A DNA stretch of 64,000 bases from NCBI GenBank assembly GCA_030248135.1, contig JASANC010004637.1, positions 1-64,000 of the forward strand. The letters run 5' to 3'. This document shows, piece by piece, positions 1-53,800 of the stretch (position 1 is its first letter; every line of letters starts with the position of its first letter). A program made the translations under genes and the position numbers. Source of the stretch: Theristus sp. LFF4_11. Its lineage: Eukaryota > Nematoda > Chromadorea > Monhysterida > Xyalidae. Under the pieces are notes generated by a model. The model was not told the DNA's origin, did no database searches, and saw nothing but the letters and a program-made list of their open reading frames with translations.

Positions 1-1609
1 TTCCTTGTTGTCTTCGTGTGCTAACCTCAAACATACACACTCAACAGCGCGTTGAGTTTACACCTGAAACTAAACCAATTTGCTTTCTCGCAGTAAAACA
101 CCCTACTTATTGTCTGACCAGCCAGTAGAATCTGTAAAGACCAGACTTTTCGGTTGCAGAAAATGAAAAAACCACAATAGTACAAAATGCGCTGAACCGA
201 AATGATGAAATAACAAAATGCGCTGAACTGAAATGATAAAATAATCTCTCGGCATATTTTAAGGGCCGCTTTTATGTGATCTGAAATTGCTCATCGCGAA
301 AACACGTGTCTTTTTGAAGTCTTCACATTACATTTGTATCCTGTCCTCGCATTGTTTTTTATTCATCGGTGTGTGTTTCCCATTTTTTCGCCGCAAAGAA
401 ACTGCTTTTCAGAGATTGAGTAAGATTGAGCATTGAAGTGCGCTTCACAAGTGTGTACATGTATGGAGAGAAAACGTATCGTTTTTAAAAAAGACAGTTC
501 ATTCGAAAAAAATGACGGTGCGTGCGTGCGTATACGCATAATATCTGGCTTTTCAAATCAGCTGGTGCAAGTCAATCACGGATATAATAAATGTGGCTTT
601 TTCCTTGGGCTTTCTCAGGATGAGTATGTAGGGCTCTGTTTTAATGTTCTTTTGTCTGCGGTTTTATTTTCACACGTGTCAATCAGAGGAATTCTCCCCA
701 GAAGATTTCGCGATTGCAGACGTTTTGTGGCCATCATTTGTGCGCTTGCACCTCATTTTGTTCGCGCCTGCAAGCTGATTGGTTTCACAGCAAATATCAG
801 CGAATCACAGAAATTGCACAGCAACCACAAATCTCAGCTTGATCAATTTAACGCAGCAAAAGAATTCTTGTCGCCAGCACAATATTGCTCAATACAAAAA
901 CCAAAGAAAAACAGTGTCTTTCAAAATTCTCAAATTGCAAAAATTCAAAAAAATGGGCCGTCCGCTGTATTTATACGTGCCACCAATCCATGAAACACGA
1001 TGGCAACGGTTCAAACAGACGTTCGTGACGGTCTCACGAAAGAGATTTCGACAGTTCCTAGGTAAAGGTCATTCACTAGGACTTTGGTCTAGACTAGAAA
1101 GGTCAGATATAGGTCATGATTAACCGCCTGTTGTGCAGACAACTCTGTAAACGAAAAAGAATCAGCGTTAAAATCCCCTTATCAGCGTTAAAAGTTTGAG
1201 AACCAGCCAAACAAGATGAAGCATTCGGTAAAAAATGTTTGGAAATGGTTTTCATAAAAGGCGATAGCGACTGACATTTTCTGATTTGTAAAGTCCCAGT
1301 CTGATTCTAAACACAGTGAACGCTGTTCCTGCACAGCCAGCAACGTTGCGCAGTGTGTGCGACAAACAAACACACAGGCACACTATCGCATGTGTGTCTG
1401 TGCCAGTGTGTTTGCCTACTGTGTTAAACAAAAAAAACAGAGTGCGCTGTCTTGAAACTTGCCTACTTACATTTCTTACATGCTTACACTTCTTTGTGTC
1501 TTTGTGTAAATGGTGTCTTACACTTCTCTGGTATCATGCCGTGCACTGCAGAATAAAACTGACTGACTGACTGAAACTAGAACTTCATGCCACATTCGCA
1601 CCGTTTCAG
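1..1609. other. No gene recognised; upstream flank or intron of NALCN
   Basis: No exon matching the NALCN N terminus was found here. The first recognised NALCN exon begins at 1610 and needs one base from an upstream exon, so at least one coding exon lies before it. A 186-codon open frame at 433-993 has no recognisable motif and is AT-rich, so it is not annotated. Bases 1336-1440 look like one of the short hairpin repeats described elsewhere: ACACAGGCACAC is followed by an inverted TGTGTGTCTGTG. Confidence 0.6.
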
Positions 1610-41740
<40,131 letters not shown>

Positions 41741-43221
41741 CTGATTGATTCATGATGTGCTGATTGGCTGTGTTATGCTCGAACTGCCAATCAGCCCAGA
41801 GGGGAAAACAATGAAAAAACAAACGCGTGCGCACGCTTGTCAACAAAGCGTTCACGTCATTTTTTTTGCCGGAGCATGAACCCACGTCCCACGACACTGA
41901 AACTTTCGCCAATTTTTTTTTCGATTTCACAGCAAAAGCACGCTGATTGGCTGCATCATGCTCGCGAGTGACCAATGAGTTCACTGAAACTCAATTGCAG
42001 CTGGCCAATCAGCAAAGCGCACACAAAAGTGTGGCCAATGCTTGACGTGACGTGTTATTGCCAATCCAATTGAGCATCGTTCGTCATGCAATTTTCGTCC
42101 ATTTCTGCCTTTGTTTTATTTGTCATGTTGCTGCCTTGTTCAGCCGCAATTGTCCTGTATCTCTTCTCTTGCCTCCGATGTGTTGGATTATTTCAGATTT
42201 GTTGAGAACACCAACTCACTTCTTCACAGCTGGTTGGATGAAATCCATAAAAGTTCATTCATCTGAGTTTATTGCGTTTGTTCAATGTAATAAAAAATGT
42301 CCAGAAATACGAGCTTCTCCGCGAGAATATGGGAGAACAGAAGAGGAGAGCCGACAAAAAGCTTTCTGTACACCCCGAAATATTCAACAGGCTTCACTCA
42401 ACTACTTTATACAACAATGGTTGTATAAAAGCAAATTGGAGACACCAAAAAATTCAATTAAAATGTAAAGTTCAAAAACTTATATATTGCATCAGTAAGG
42501 TACGGTCAAATTACAGATTACGGTAAAGCCGCTCGGCAAAAAGTTTCCATGAACGCAATTATGCTGCTCTGCTGAATATGGAAATTGAAAATGTGCGTTT
42601 ATCAAGACGAAAATCAAACAACAACAAGAACAACCATGCATCAGACATGTGACGGGAATGGAAAAGCGGGAAAGTTTCAAAGCATGAAATAAAACAGCAT
42701 CAAAGTTTAAAAATAATACAATACTTTTTTCTTCAAACTTCACCTGCCGCGAAAACAAATTCTAAAGCACCGACAAACAAAAGAGGCTGACTCAACCAAT
42801 CAATCAATCAGTGAATAAATAACGGGGCTTCTAAAGCAAACGGGAAACAATTAACAAAAGCTAGTTTATGATCTTTTCGTTCAGTTCTGCGACTCAGTGT
42901 CAATTTCACGCTTCATGCGGCAATTCAAAATGGCTGAAATGACCCTAATCCATCCGATACAATCACTAATTGTTGTCACTAACCACTAACAGTTATCACT
43001 AATTTCTGTTCCGCATCTGCAAACACATTGAGTCGAAGAACTAAAAAAACAGATTACCAAAGCCACAGCCTTTCAACTGAGTTTCTGAGAAAAACAGTCA
43101 CAAGACGCCATTTCAGTCAAACAAGTATAACGAACGTAGTTCAAATAGGCAAACTTTCATGCAATCTAACAAACAGTATCCGATACGGATGATAAATTGG
43201 ACTGAAAGAATGAAATTGCGC
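41741..43221. other. NALCN-GMF convergent intergenic region
   Basis: No gene is seen. It contains several short inverted CTGATTGGCTG / CCAATCAGC pairs (about 41755-41795, 41940-42015). No polyadenylation signal could be assigned with confidence. Confidence 0.7.
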
Positions 43222-45221
43222 TCATCGCATCAATCGTTCCTTGATGAATTCCTCCGTCAAGTCTTCAATGTCGCGCAGTTCAATGTTCTGAAGGAGAAAA
43301 CACCTTTAAGAGGCATTCATGAAGCAGTCTTTGGTGACCGCGTAGCTATATAGTTTAACACAGCCATGCGTCACTAAACACTGCTTCCTGAATGTATAGG
43401 GAATCAGCTGATTGGTTGGTGGTTACGTGCATGCATGCTTTCTGTGCAGGACGTGCAGACTCCGACACACGACTCCGCCCTCACAGCAATGCACCTGCAC
43501 AGAAAGCATGCATCACGTGACCACGAACCAATCAGCTGATTCCCCAGAATTTAGAGTTCGACTGCAAGTTGGTTGGACTTTGGCCATTGGATTCATTTCG
43601 CACAACCCAGTGCACACTTTTATATGTTCAGGTTTTCGAACTCATTCAGACTTCAAATAATGAAACTCACATTGTTCAAGCCGGCCTCTTTTGCCAGATT
43701 TCGCATGCTTCCAGCATAGAGCATCTGCAGCTCCGGATTGCAGCCTGAAGGGAAAAGAACCATTTTTTCGCAAAACATCATTGATTGATAACCATCGCAT
43801 TTTGGCTTCACGTAACGGGATGGAAATGGGGTGGAAGTTGGCTAGCAAAGTGATGACTAAATGAACTCTTATTCTGCATTATCGTCCCTGCCCCCTCGCG
43901 TTCGCTGGAGGTGGTCGCGAAAAGCTCGATTAAAAATCATCAAATCATTAAAAAAACAACCAAAAAGTATGAAAGCTTTCTACGATGACGCCAGTGGAGA
44001 CCGGCAATGACATTGCCGTGGCAATTGCAATGGATGTGCGCAAAACCAGGCTTGCGCGCCAATTTGTGTCTGATTTCGTCATTTGTCTCGTCTCTTCGGC
44101 AGCCCATAGCCAGCTGCTCATATACCCGCAGCAACGAAAAACAAACATCAGTTCGAGCAAAAAACAAACTGTTCGCAGACGAATCTATTGTGCTTGTGCG
44201 AAAACAAAATTAAGAAAAAAACAAACAAACAACCGCCACGAACCGGGCGGACTGAAATAAATCAGACACAGCGGATAGGACACCCGTCCATCGTCGTGCT
44301 CGATGCGCAGGCTGACGAGGATGTAGCGGGGCTGGTGGGGTACCAGCGAGCCCTGGACGTCTTCGATGTCGCAGTCCTGGGCAAAGAAGGGAGCATTTTT
44401 GTTTGATTCACATTTTCACGATTTTTTTCACGTGATAGCGATCAGTCCAGGCTGTTTTTTTCACGCAAAATCGTGCGTCAATGATGAACACATAATTTGG
44501 GCTGACGCAAACAATAATGCGACGCAGAAGTTTTTCAGGACTTCATAAGACTTTTTTGGAATTTTTTTTGGATGACACCCGAAATTTTGAATTGGTGTCA
44601 GAAGACATTTAAAAATAGTGAAGGAAAAGATTTTCGCAAAATTTAATTCGCCCCGCGAAAACGTTTTAACACATTCTATTTCCATTGAATTTAACGGCCA
44701 CAAAGGTGAGCTGCCGATCAAAATGCGGTGTCATTTCCGACTCTCTTCACTGAAACGCATCTATTTCGTGCATTCTCAATGCTGTTGTTGACACCCATTT
44801 TGGGGCAATTTATTTACGTACCCGAAAATTTTTTGCTAGACATCAAAAAATGCAAGTTTAGGTGCCAGACACTTGACACTTTTTTTCGCGCAAACAACCC
44901 TGTCTGCACGCACGGGACAGATTTCATTTGAGTGAACCAACATTGGATGATTTTTTGTTGTAAAACATTACAAATCATACTGACCTCGAACGACTCTTCC
45001 ACAACCAGCTCTTGTGTCTCTCGGACGATTTTCACTGGAAAGCAAATGATAGGAAAAACCGTTTTTTTTGGATCTGACGTTATGGAAGTTAGCAATTAAT
45101 CGAGTTTGGAACAGCAAAACTCACTGATTATTGCAGTGGTACACTCATTTTTCGCGAATCGAAACTTCTTCAGCGTCTCTCTCAGTTCCTCCGAGACGGT
45201 GCAGATGTTTAGGGAGCCGCT
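43222..45221 (-). CDS. GMF: Glia maturation factor (GMF), ADF-H domain; first exon not located
   Basis: GMF binds the Arp2/3 complex and promotes debranching of actin filaments in the cytosol. Exons on this strand: 45125-45221, 44985-45034, 44244-44376, 43671-43744 and 43222-43287, giving 139 codons plus stop with all phases consistent. Exon 1 of this set reads SGSLNICTVSEELRETLKKF. The junction of exons 1 and 2 gives TTAIIMKIV, as in vertebrate AAIIMKI. Exon 3 has [20 protein letters not shown], matching [20 protein letters not shown]. Exon 4 has CNPELQMLYAGS, and exon 5 has IEDLTEEFIKERL then stop. Vertebrate GMF is 142 residues, so only the initiator exon is missing. It must end in phase 0 and may be just a few codons upstream of 45222. 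The gene is convergent with NALCN, 1.5 kb apart. Confidence 0.95.
43306..43400. mobile_element. Hairpin MITE, CATTCATGAAGCAGTA family (GMF intron)
   Basis: AGGCATTCATGAAGCAGTCT and the mirrored ACTGCTTCCTGAATG flank an inner CGTAGCTATATAG...CAGCCATGCG. It lies directly upstream (on the minus strand) of the last GMF exon. Confidence 0.75.
43402..43548. mobile_element. Hairpin MITE, CAGCTGATTGGTTGG family, copy 1 (GMF intron)
   Basis: AATCAGCTGATTGGTTGGTG is mirrored by GAACCAATCAGCTGATTCC, and the inner CATGCATGCTTTCTGTGCAG by CTGCACAGAAAGCATGCAT. Further copies are at 51846-51982 (good) and 50195-50297 (decayed). Confidence 0.8.
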
Positions 45222-47881
45222 CTGAAATAGTCGTGTATAGCAACTTTAATTGAACCTGTCAATTTAAAAAAACCGCACAAACACCAGCACTGTTTGGTTG
45301 ATCGGATCACGCGGGTTTTTTTGGTGAAAGAAAGCGCCCAGTTGCTGATTGGTCACATTCAAACATTTGAGTAAGCTGATTGGCTATTCAGCATGAAATC
45401 CGGGGAACCCGATATTCTGGCTGCTGAGCTGAAAACTCGCAATCGTTTGGTTTGCATCGGCATGAAAGCTGGCTGAGCCGCCCAAAAAAATACCAATATG
45501 GCAAGTGTTATTTGTTACATGTGAGTTTGTAAAACCTTTTGGGAGCTATTGAGCAACATAATTTTAGTAAAAAAAACTCAACCATAGTCAAATCACTGGC
45601 TGCTTCTGTTGCTTTGCGACTGTGGAAATGACTCAGTTTGCCACATGAAAATGTGTGGAAAACGTTTTGGAATGGTTCTGAAACAAGTTGAAATTGAACA
45701 AATCGTTTGTTGCTGATTGATCAAGCAAGACACATTCCGATAGACAGACAGTGTAAATCAATCAGAAGTTTTGGAGCAAAGGAAAAATTCTTTCTGTGAA
45801 TTGTAATACTGAAAACCATCAAAACTTCTGAAAGAAACACACACGCTGTTGCTGTTTGCGCTGTTCGTATATTCCAACATTGATATAACAGCATGTTTAA
45901 GATTGACCATGTATGCAACGAGAAACAATGAGTCATTTTGCTTACGTTGTACTTTTATTTGAATCAATTCAGTTCGTAACGTGTTCTGTGTACTAGCGGT
46001 TTGCAATCCAAAGCCGAGCAGTGCAACTTTCTCGCACTAACATAAACTCAAATACCTGTTCGCTGATTGGCTGCATATCTCCTATTAGACCAATCAGTTC
46101 AGTGCACATTTCTTGTTCAACTACAGCCAATGAATGAACTGCATTAATATCACTGGAATACAGTAAAGTATTTCTGATAGGTTCCAATAAAACTATACCA
46201 ACAATCAAAAAACCAGTTGACACGACACACAACAACAGAAAGACACAAAACCAAATATTCGAATTTGTGCAACATTTCAACTGTAGCGTGCTTGGTGGTG
46301 CATGGTGAAATATATCTGAGCAAAGCATTTTAATCAATGACTCAATAAATCTATAATTGTTATGAAATATATTTATAAATTGATGAATTGCAGTCTTTTA
46401 AAATAAAGAAATTTGTTCAATAGTTTTCTCCGAAAAACAATCTGCAAAAAACAGCAATTATTGCCGGCAAAATTCATAAGGTAGAACCTCTAGCACACAC
46501 ACACACACACACACACTCAAAAAAAAAAACAAGAACAACTCAGAAATTAACATGAAAGGGCTGTCAATACTCAAATTCGTTGTTTTTTTATTAAACCAAC
46601 ATTGATACAACAATATAAAGGAACAATAAAACCATCTCCCCAATTCAAAAATCCAAACTCGCTTGTTGATTGACTGACTGTGTCGTGTTGGTGTAACCAA
46701 TCAGTGCACCTTTTCTTATGCAACCAATAGCTACAACACTTCTAAATGGTCATCTTACAAATTTCAGTCCAAGGGACATTTTTGTTCGTAATTAAAGACG
46801 TTTTGGTTAGTCATTTTGGACTTTTTAATGACCAGTGCGCAAAAAGCAACCAAACAATATTTTCACATTTCAGTCCCCTCAAAAATGGTACAAGAATACT
46901 GAATTGAAACGTTCAAAAATACATTATCAAAAAACCATGCACGTGAACAAAATACTATGCACGTGACATAAACAGCAATCATACCACTTATTATTCTAAA
47001 ACGTACAGCTGAACTTTTGCCAGAAACAGGTAATGCTAGAAAAAGGAAACTGTTGAAATGTTGAAACAGCAGAAAATAATCGCTTTTTGTGTTCATTTAT
47101 TGCTGAGTCCACGGAAAAATGCGAACTTCTATGTGATAATAATAATAAAACTCCACCAAATAGACAGTCTCAAAATAGAATATTGTATGTTCTGAAAATC
47201 TCAGTTCTTCATCTCCACAAACACCAAAAAGAAGCCAAGTAGGATAATAAAAGCATTCTCAAAATGCAGCAAAAAAATAAGATTTTGGGAAATTAAAAAA
47301 TGCACAAACACTCGCCACGACCAGAAATAGAAATGGCATAAAAATAAAATAAAGAAAACTGTGAACTAAAAACAAAATGAAAGCGTGTTTCCTCCCACCA
47401 GGGAAATTGTAACGGTCATCTAAATCAAGTTTTGCAACCGTGACGGGTGTTTTTTTTGTGGTAGGCTGAGTTTTAAAAATGCCCGGGTGGGCCGACTGAA
47501 AAACCGTTGCGACAGCCGCACGGACACGGACACACGGACATGGAAACATCAATTTTGTTAGGTTCTGCGACTCTAACGCGTGTGCAGACGTTGAACGGAA
47601 ACTAGTTTCAATCTTTATGTGGCAATTCAAATCGCCAAACTGACTCGGCCCTATTTAGGGCACTCGAATCACTTTGTCAATCTTGAATTCACGCGTCATG
47701 CGCACGAAACTGTTCACCTATCTGTGCGCGCATTGAGATCTCGCGAGCAAAAACAAAAAATAGTACTGAACTCGGGGGTTACTCCACTGAAAAAACGGCT
47801 CCCAAACTAACCAAACCAACGAAAGAAAAAAACCCTCGACAATGCTCATAATGAGCGAAACAAAAAAAGCCAACAACAACG
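45222..47881. other. GMF upstream / FBXO42 downstream region; should contain the GMF first exon
   Basis: AT-rich, with CCAATCAG hairpin-like pairs (45335-45385, 46055-46140, 46660-46715), a CA repeat at 46494-46516 and a palindromic repeat at 47590-47735. No exon was recognised. The GMF initiator exon should lie here, possibly only ATG plus a few codons. Confidence 0.65.
47590..47735. repeat. Palindromic repeat, CATGACGCGGGAATTCAAAA family, inverted copy
   Basis: AACTAGTTTCAATCTTTATG, GCCCTATTTAGGGC and TTGAATTCACGCGTCATG are the reverse complement of the copies at 15726 and 63222. It lies just downstream of the FBXO42 stop codon. Confidence 0.7.
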
Positions 47882-50800
47882 TCACAACGTGATCTGCGGC
47901 CGCAGGATATAGGTCTCATTGGTGATGGTGTGCGAGAACGGCGTCACGTCCAGGCCCTGTTGCTCCATCGCGTTCGAGAAACGCATCCCACCGAACATGA
48001 TCAGCTCGCCACGCCCTCTGACCAACGAGTACAAGATCGTGTCCTCGGGCGCATCCGGTGGACCGTCGACGATTCGCCATTCGGCCGTTCCTGCGGGGAA
48101 AGCAGAGCGGTTTTTTCGGGCGAAAAATACCCGAACAGTTTTGATGATTGATCATTGATGAACAAGAAACGCGTCATGATTGATCATTGTTCGAACGTGT
48201 AGACCTGCCACAGGAATCAGCGTGCTCGATTTTACGTTTTTTGATTGACCGGTCGTTATTTCTCGTGCGGCAAGACACTTTCGACTCGCGTCACTTCAAA
48301 ATAAAACCGCACAGACATTGCACACAGAAGCACAGCGTAATATTGCACCGACCGCAAACAAACACACAGGCACACATTCGCAGCACAAACCAGCTGCTGC
48401 GCTGTCGTGTGTGTGGTGTGTGTGTGTGTGTGTGGTGCCAGTGTGTTTGTAAACCTCACACCCCAAAGTGCACCACCACAGCTCACCGCTGCTCAAGATC
48501 TCGCCCAACTCCAGCACGTAGACGTTCATCGGATTGTGCGACCGGAGAAAGTCGGACGGACGCGACTGTTTGAAGCGCGGCGGCGGACTCGACGGACGAA
48601 AGCGGACGCCTCGGTGGTGACTGCTGTGGTCGGCGGAGTGGTGATGCTGGTGATGGTGATGGTGATGTGGAGCGTGTTGATGGTGATCGGAGAGACCGCT
48701 GGTGCTTGGCGATTGCTGGCTGCTGATGGTAATGGGTGTGGCGCTGGAAAATTGGTTAGCAAACGTGTTTTGTTTTCGGTTGTCACAAGATTTTAGATCG
48801 GTTTTTCGAAATTTGTACCGAATGACAGGCACTGCAAAAACTAGTTGTTCCCGTTTATGGTTTTGGGGTCGTTAATTGGCGCACAGGACGATCTCAGCCG
48901 TCCATTTACCCGATGCAACAAACCATTGGAGTTTCGTACTCGTTCCGAGTTTCTGGGAACCGGTTTGGACCACTACAACTATAAACATAAACAGTTCAAG
49001 AATCCTTTGGCCAATGAGCCAACAACTTTGGCTGTGCATTATAACATCTGTGTTCACACTGTATCAACATTGTCCTGGCCTCCTGCACTGGGCGAATACA
49101 ACTAAACTGAGCTGTAAATTCCAAAACAGTCACTCTGAGTTCTGAAAAAAAAATCCCGTCACTGACGAGGCGATCTTCTGCATCGGATGTTGACGAGGGC
49201 GAAATACAAAAAAACTCCACACAATTCCCGAAAAAAACCCTCCACGCACGCACCCGGCCGGCGCGCCAGTAGCACCACTAGTAGCACCAGTGCTACTGCT
49301 GCTAGCAGCGTTGCGTCGCGTCTGCGCCGCGCGACTGCGAATGTAGTCCTCCATTCGTCGCAGGATCTCCAGGCGTCTGCCGCGATTCGCGGACGCGTTC
49401 GGCCGTACGGACGGCCGGCCGGAGCGGGGGGCGGCGGCGGCGACGTGCCGAGGCGGCGACTGCGCGTTCGACGGGCGACACGCCACGGACGGCGTCACTT
49501 CGGTCGCCTGCGAAATCGGCGGCGGCGTTGTTTTTTAGGTGGGATTGATTGATTGCTGGATGCTTGGCTGGGTGGGTGCGATTGTGGCTATTTGAAATAC
49601 CATGAGATGCTATCCTTTTTTGTCGGCGTCAGTGTTTTCGAAATCTGCTGCTGCTTTGCTCTTGGCTGCCGATGGCATGCCATTTTTTCAGCCTCGCCAC
49701 ATTTTGACATGACACCGGCTGACGTCCAGTGACCAACGTAGCCGCTAGCGCTCAAATACGGCTTCTTTGCGGTATCGTCCAGTTGATTTGATTAATTAAT
49801 CAGAAAAAGATCCGCTCTTTTCGTGGCACCTCTATCTATCACAGAAAGTCACGAAATCCTTTCAAACACTTGGAAAACTCTGAGTGATCAGACCGCAACC
49901 AACCTGAGTGGGCAGTAAACTCGAGGCGGCCAACGCGATACACCGCGAGGAGGAGCCGGCCTGGTCGTCGGCATGCAGTTGCCCTGAAATTCGCAACATT
50001 TTCTATCCATCCATTTTATTTCGCGAAAAAGCAGGAAACTCCGATAAAACTGTGTGAACAGCATGTAGTTCGGAGACACAAATACCCAAATTTTGCAATA
50101 CGAATGAATGACAACGCTCATTGGTGATTTCCACTCAATTGAGTACACTGATATTTCGTCTATTTAGTCACAGTCTATTTCTATATCACATGCAATTAGC
50201 TGATTGGTTGGTGACCACACGTGACGCACGCCTGCCTGACTCGCCTCTACAAAATGCATGCATCACGTAGTACCCGGTCAATCAGCCAATTGCATATTAT
50301 AAAAACCGACTGTGGAGGTTGTCCCTCATTCATGCGACGGTATATGGCTCACTGAACTGAACCACTGAAATTTGCTTCCGTCATATTTCTAAATGAACCG
50401 GTGTTACGAGGAGCCACAAATAACCAACACAACAATCCATCCAATTAAAGTAGCTAAAAACAGGAAATCGCGATGAAAACTGCATGAACAGCATGTGCTA
50501 CGAAGCCCAATCAAGCTCGCGCCGAAAAAAGCATTCTGAAAAAGGCTCACGCTCCCCAACTAGCACACCCACCAGTGGACGTGTCCGATCCGGAACTGTC
50601 GCCGCTGTTGTCCTCCTTTGTGACAACAAGTTTCGGAATCTCGCCGACGATAATCGCCGGTATGCTGCTGGCCCGTTGCAGTTCGGTCGTTTTGCGCTCG
50701 GCCGATTTCGGCGACGGTGGCGGATCTTGCTCGTCGAGTGAGCGCGACGTGAGCAGTTTGCGACTGGAAACGGGCTTTTTTCCAGGTTTGTAATGTTTGT

Positions 50801-53800
50801 GAAACAACAAACAAACAGAAAGAAATAGGATTCGCTGCGTTTTTGGGCATCGAAATCAATACAGGACCATGTGGGCCGGCTAGAAGGCCGTCCCACTCTA
50901 TTGGAGAAATTTGGTTCACCGAACACAGCGGTCTATTTAACCAAAATTTCGTAAACCTAGTTTCGTACCGTAGGGTCTCCTGAACCCATGGGAAAATGAT
51001 CAACCCTCGAGAAATGACTGAAACGGTTTTCGGGAATTTCTTGTTTTTGTTTTTAACCGAATACGCACTCATCACTTGAGCTTACGAATTACAACACATG
51101 ATTTGATTTGACCGGAGGGTCACCTTTCACCGGAGCAAAGAAGTCACAATAAACCGTCATAATAAACTGAACAGCAATACAATAATTCGAAAAACACTGT
51201 AAAACCCGATTTCCATTCAATAAAACCCGTATAACCCAAAAATAACCAAAAACAATCATCAAGCCCGTCGCCTACCGCGGCGGTATGAGATTTCCGTGCG
51301 GCGGGACAAAGCTGCCGCCGCCGTGACCGCGCTGCTGAATGTCGACCGCATTCGGAGCCGAAAGCGACGACGCTGAGCCGGTGCTGCCGTGACGGTGACG
51401 CTGCGAGGAGCTCATGCAACGCGGGGCGCCTGCACGAGAAAGATGGGGCGGATCAATTGAAATTGGGGCGAATCAATCGAAATTGGGGCGAATCAATCGA
51501 AATTGGGGAGAATCAATCAAAATTGGGGAAAATCAATCGAAATTGGAGCTAATCAATCGAAATTGGGGCGAATCAATCGAAATTGGGGCGAATAAATCGA
51601 AATTGGGGAGAATCAATCGAAATTGGGACGAATCAATCGAAATTGGGGCGAATCAACCGAAATTGGGGCGAATCAATCGAAATTTGGGCGAATCAATCGA
51701 AATTGGGAGGAATTATTGATTTGTTGCTTTTGAATTGTGCTCACTGATTGCTTTGCACATGCAGATGCCCAATTCGAATACCATAATGCCCAAATAAATA
51801 TCATAAGTTTTGCAATTCGATTTTACAGTAAAATTATAAATTATAGGCTGTCAGCTGATTGGTTGGTGTGCACGCGATGCACGTACACGCGATCTGTGCG
51901 CGGACAGAGACTCCCCGGCCTCACAGCAATGCCTGCACAGAAAGCATGCAACACGTCAGATCAACCAATCAGCTGATTGCCGGTAATTTCGAGTTCGACT
52001 GCAGGCTATGAGCTATAACGTCACTAATATTTAATCGGTTTGACCAATTTTCTCCCTCTACTGCTGTCTCCAAGAGCCAGCCAACCTGGCGATCCACCGT
52101 TGTGATGCGTTCGCAGACGTTTACTCAACACCACCATTCGCTCACCAACCGCGCACGCCGCGTGCGACCACAACTGCGGTGCACAGTGCTCCACGTTGCT
52201 CACGATCACCTGACAAACAGGGATTTTTGTGTAAAAATTCGTTTTTTACGATTTTTTAATGGTTAGATTTTGTAGATAAACGAAACGTGATGAAATTCGG
52301 TCCGTGGGCGACCCTCAATCGATCGAAGAACTTCGGAACATTTAGCATCCAGAGAGAACCTGTCAAGGTCTGGATTTCTTTTGAACACCCTGGCGTAAAA
52401 CTTTCTGATTTCTCAACATCCAGACAAGGTCTGGATTTTTTTCGAACACACTGGCGTGAAACTTTCTGAATTCTTATAAACTATAATAATTCAAACAAAC
52501 ACCAATACTAGACAATCCGACAATTCAAACTCACAGTTGCTCAAAAAACCCCCAACAAAGTTCACCAAAGCGTACCTCCGTCCACGTGTACGACTGTGCA
52601 CCGCTGGTGAACGTCAACAGCCACACATCGTTGAAGATCATATTCGGCCCACCGCACCCACCAACGACCACCACGTGCCGCTCGTCTTTCACCATCTGAC
52701 TTTGACCGTATCGAGGCGACGGTTTGTTGCCTGTGGAATTGCGTCTCTGTTATGTTTCTGGCAAGTGCGGCGAATCAGAAAAGATACGCTTCTTTTCAAT
52801 GACTATAAATTACAAGGTCACGCTATAATATAACTGCTCTGTATCAGAACTGCCCGGCACGGGTCCGTGAATCGACAAGACGACCCCGAAATCCAATCGA
52901 CCACTCAGCACACAGTCACACCGCCAAAACCAACCAATCACCACCACCAACCAGTAACCGCCGGTTGCGACCAGGCACGATCGTCGAAGTTGAACAGCCA
53001 AACGTGATTACTGCTTGCATTGCCGAACGATCCACCGAAGACCAGCATTCGACGGTCCGACAGCACCGAGCACGAATGGCCGGCGAGGTGCGGGGCGCCG
53101 TCGCACGGAATCTGCAACGCCGTCGTTGTTGTTGTATTTCATTTTGTTTTTTTTCCACTTTTTTTGGTTTGTTCGAAGCAAGTTTTGTCATTTTGAAATG
53201 CATTCAGTGATTTTGTTAAGCTTTAAAATAGACTGAAATGCAATTCCAGTTTTCATGTTTGTTCTTCGAGCCCATTAGTCAGATGAATGGGACTGAAAAT
53301 CCTCGTCAAGACAACTTGTGGTGACCAATCTGCAGTCAAATCAACCGTTTCAAATCTCTACTCTTAGCTGGTTGGTTAAATTTAATTGAAACTCAACATT
53401 CAATAACTCCTGTATTTTTCTCAGTGAAAAAAATTCACAAAAAAATCACCCACCGAACTCCAGCAATTCGTGACCGGATCATACGAATGCAGTTCATTGA
53501 AGAACATGGCAGTTTGGTGGATTGGATTCGGTGAACTTTTCGACCACCCACCAAATAAGATCAGACATTTGTTGTACTCGACCATGGTCGCGCACGCCTG
53601 TGCGAGGTGTTTGTTATCAGAAATGTTTTGTGCAAAATAATTCACTCGGATCTGCCAAATTCAAACTAAAATTCGCTGGATTTGACATTCGTTTTCCTTC
53701 GTGCACTTTTCAATACTGCCGACAAGTCGAACAGAACAAGAACGATGAAAATTTACGTCTAGTTTTTTTGAGCGTTTTCACAGTGAATTTATGAAAAACT

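Noticed and set aside
433..993. 186-codon open frame on the plus strand
   Set aside because: No domain, signal or recognisable similarity; AT-rich composition and overlapping frames suggest chance.
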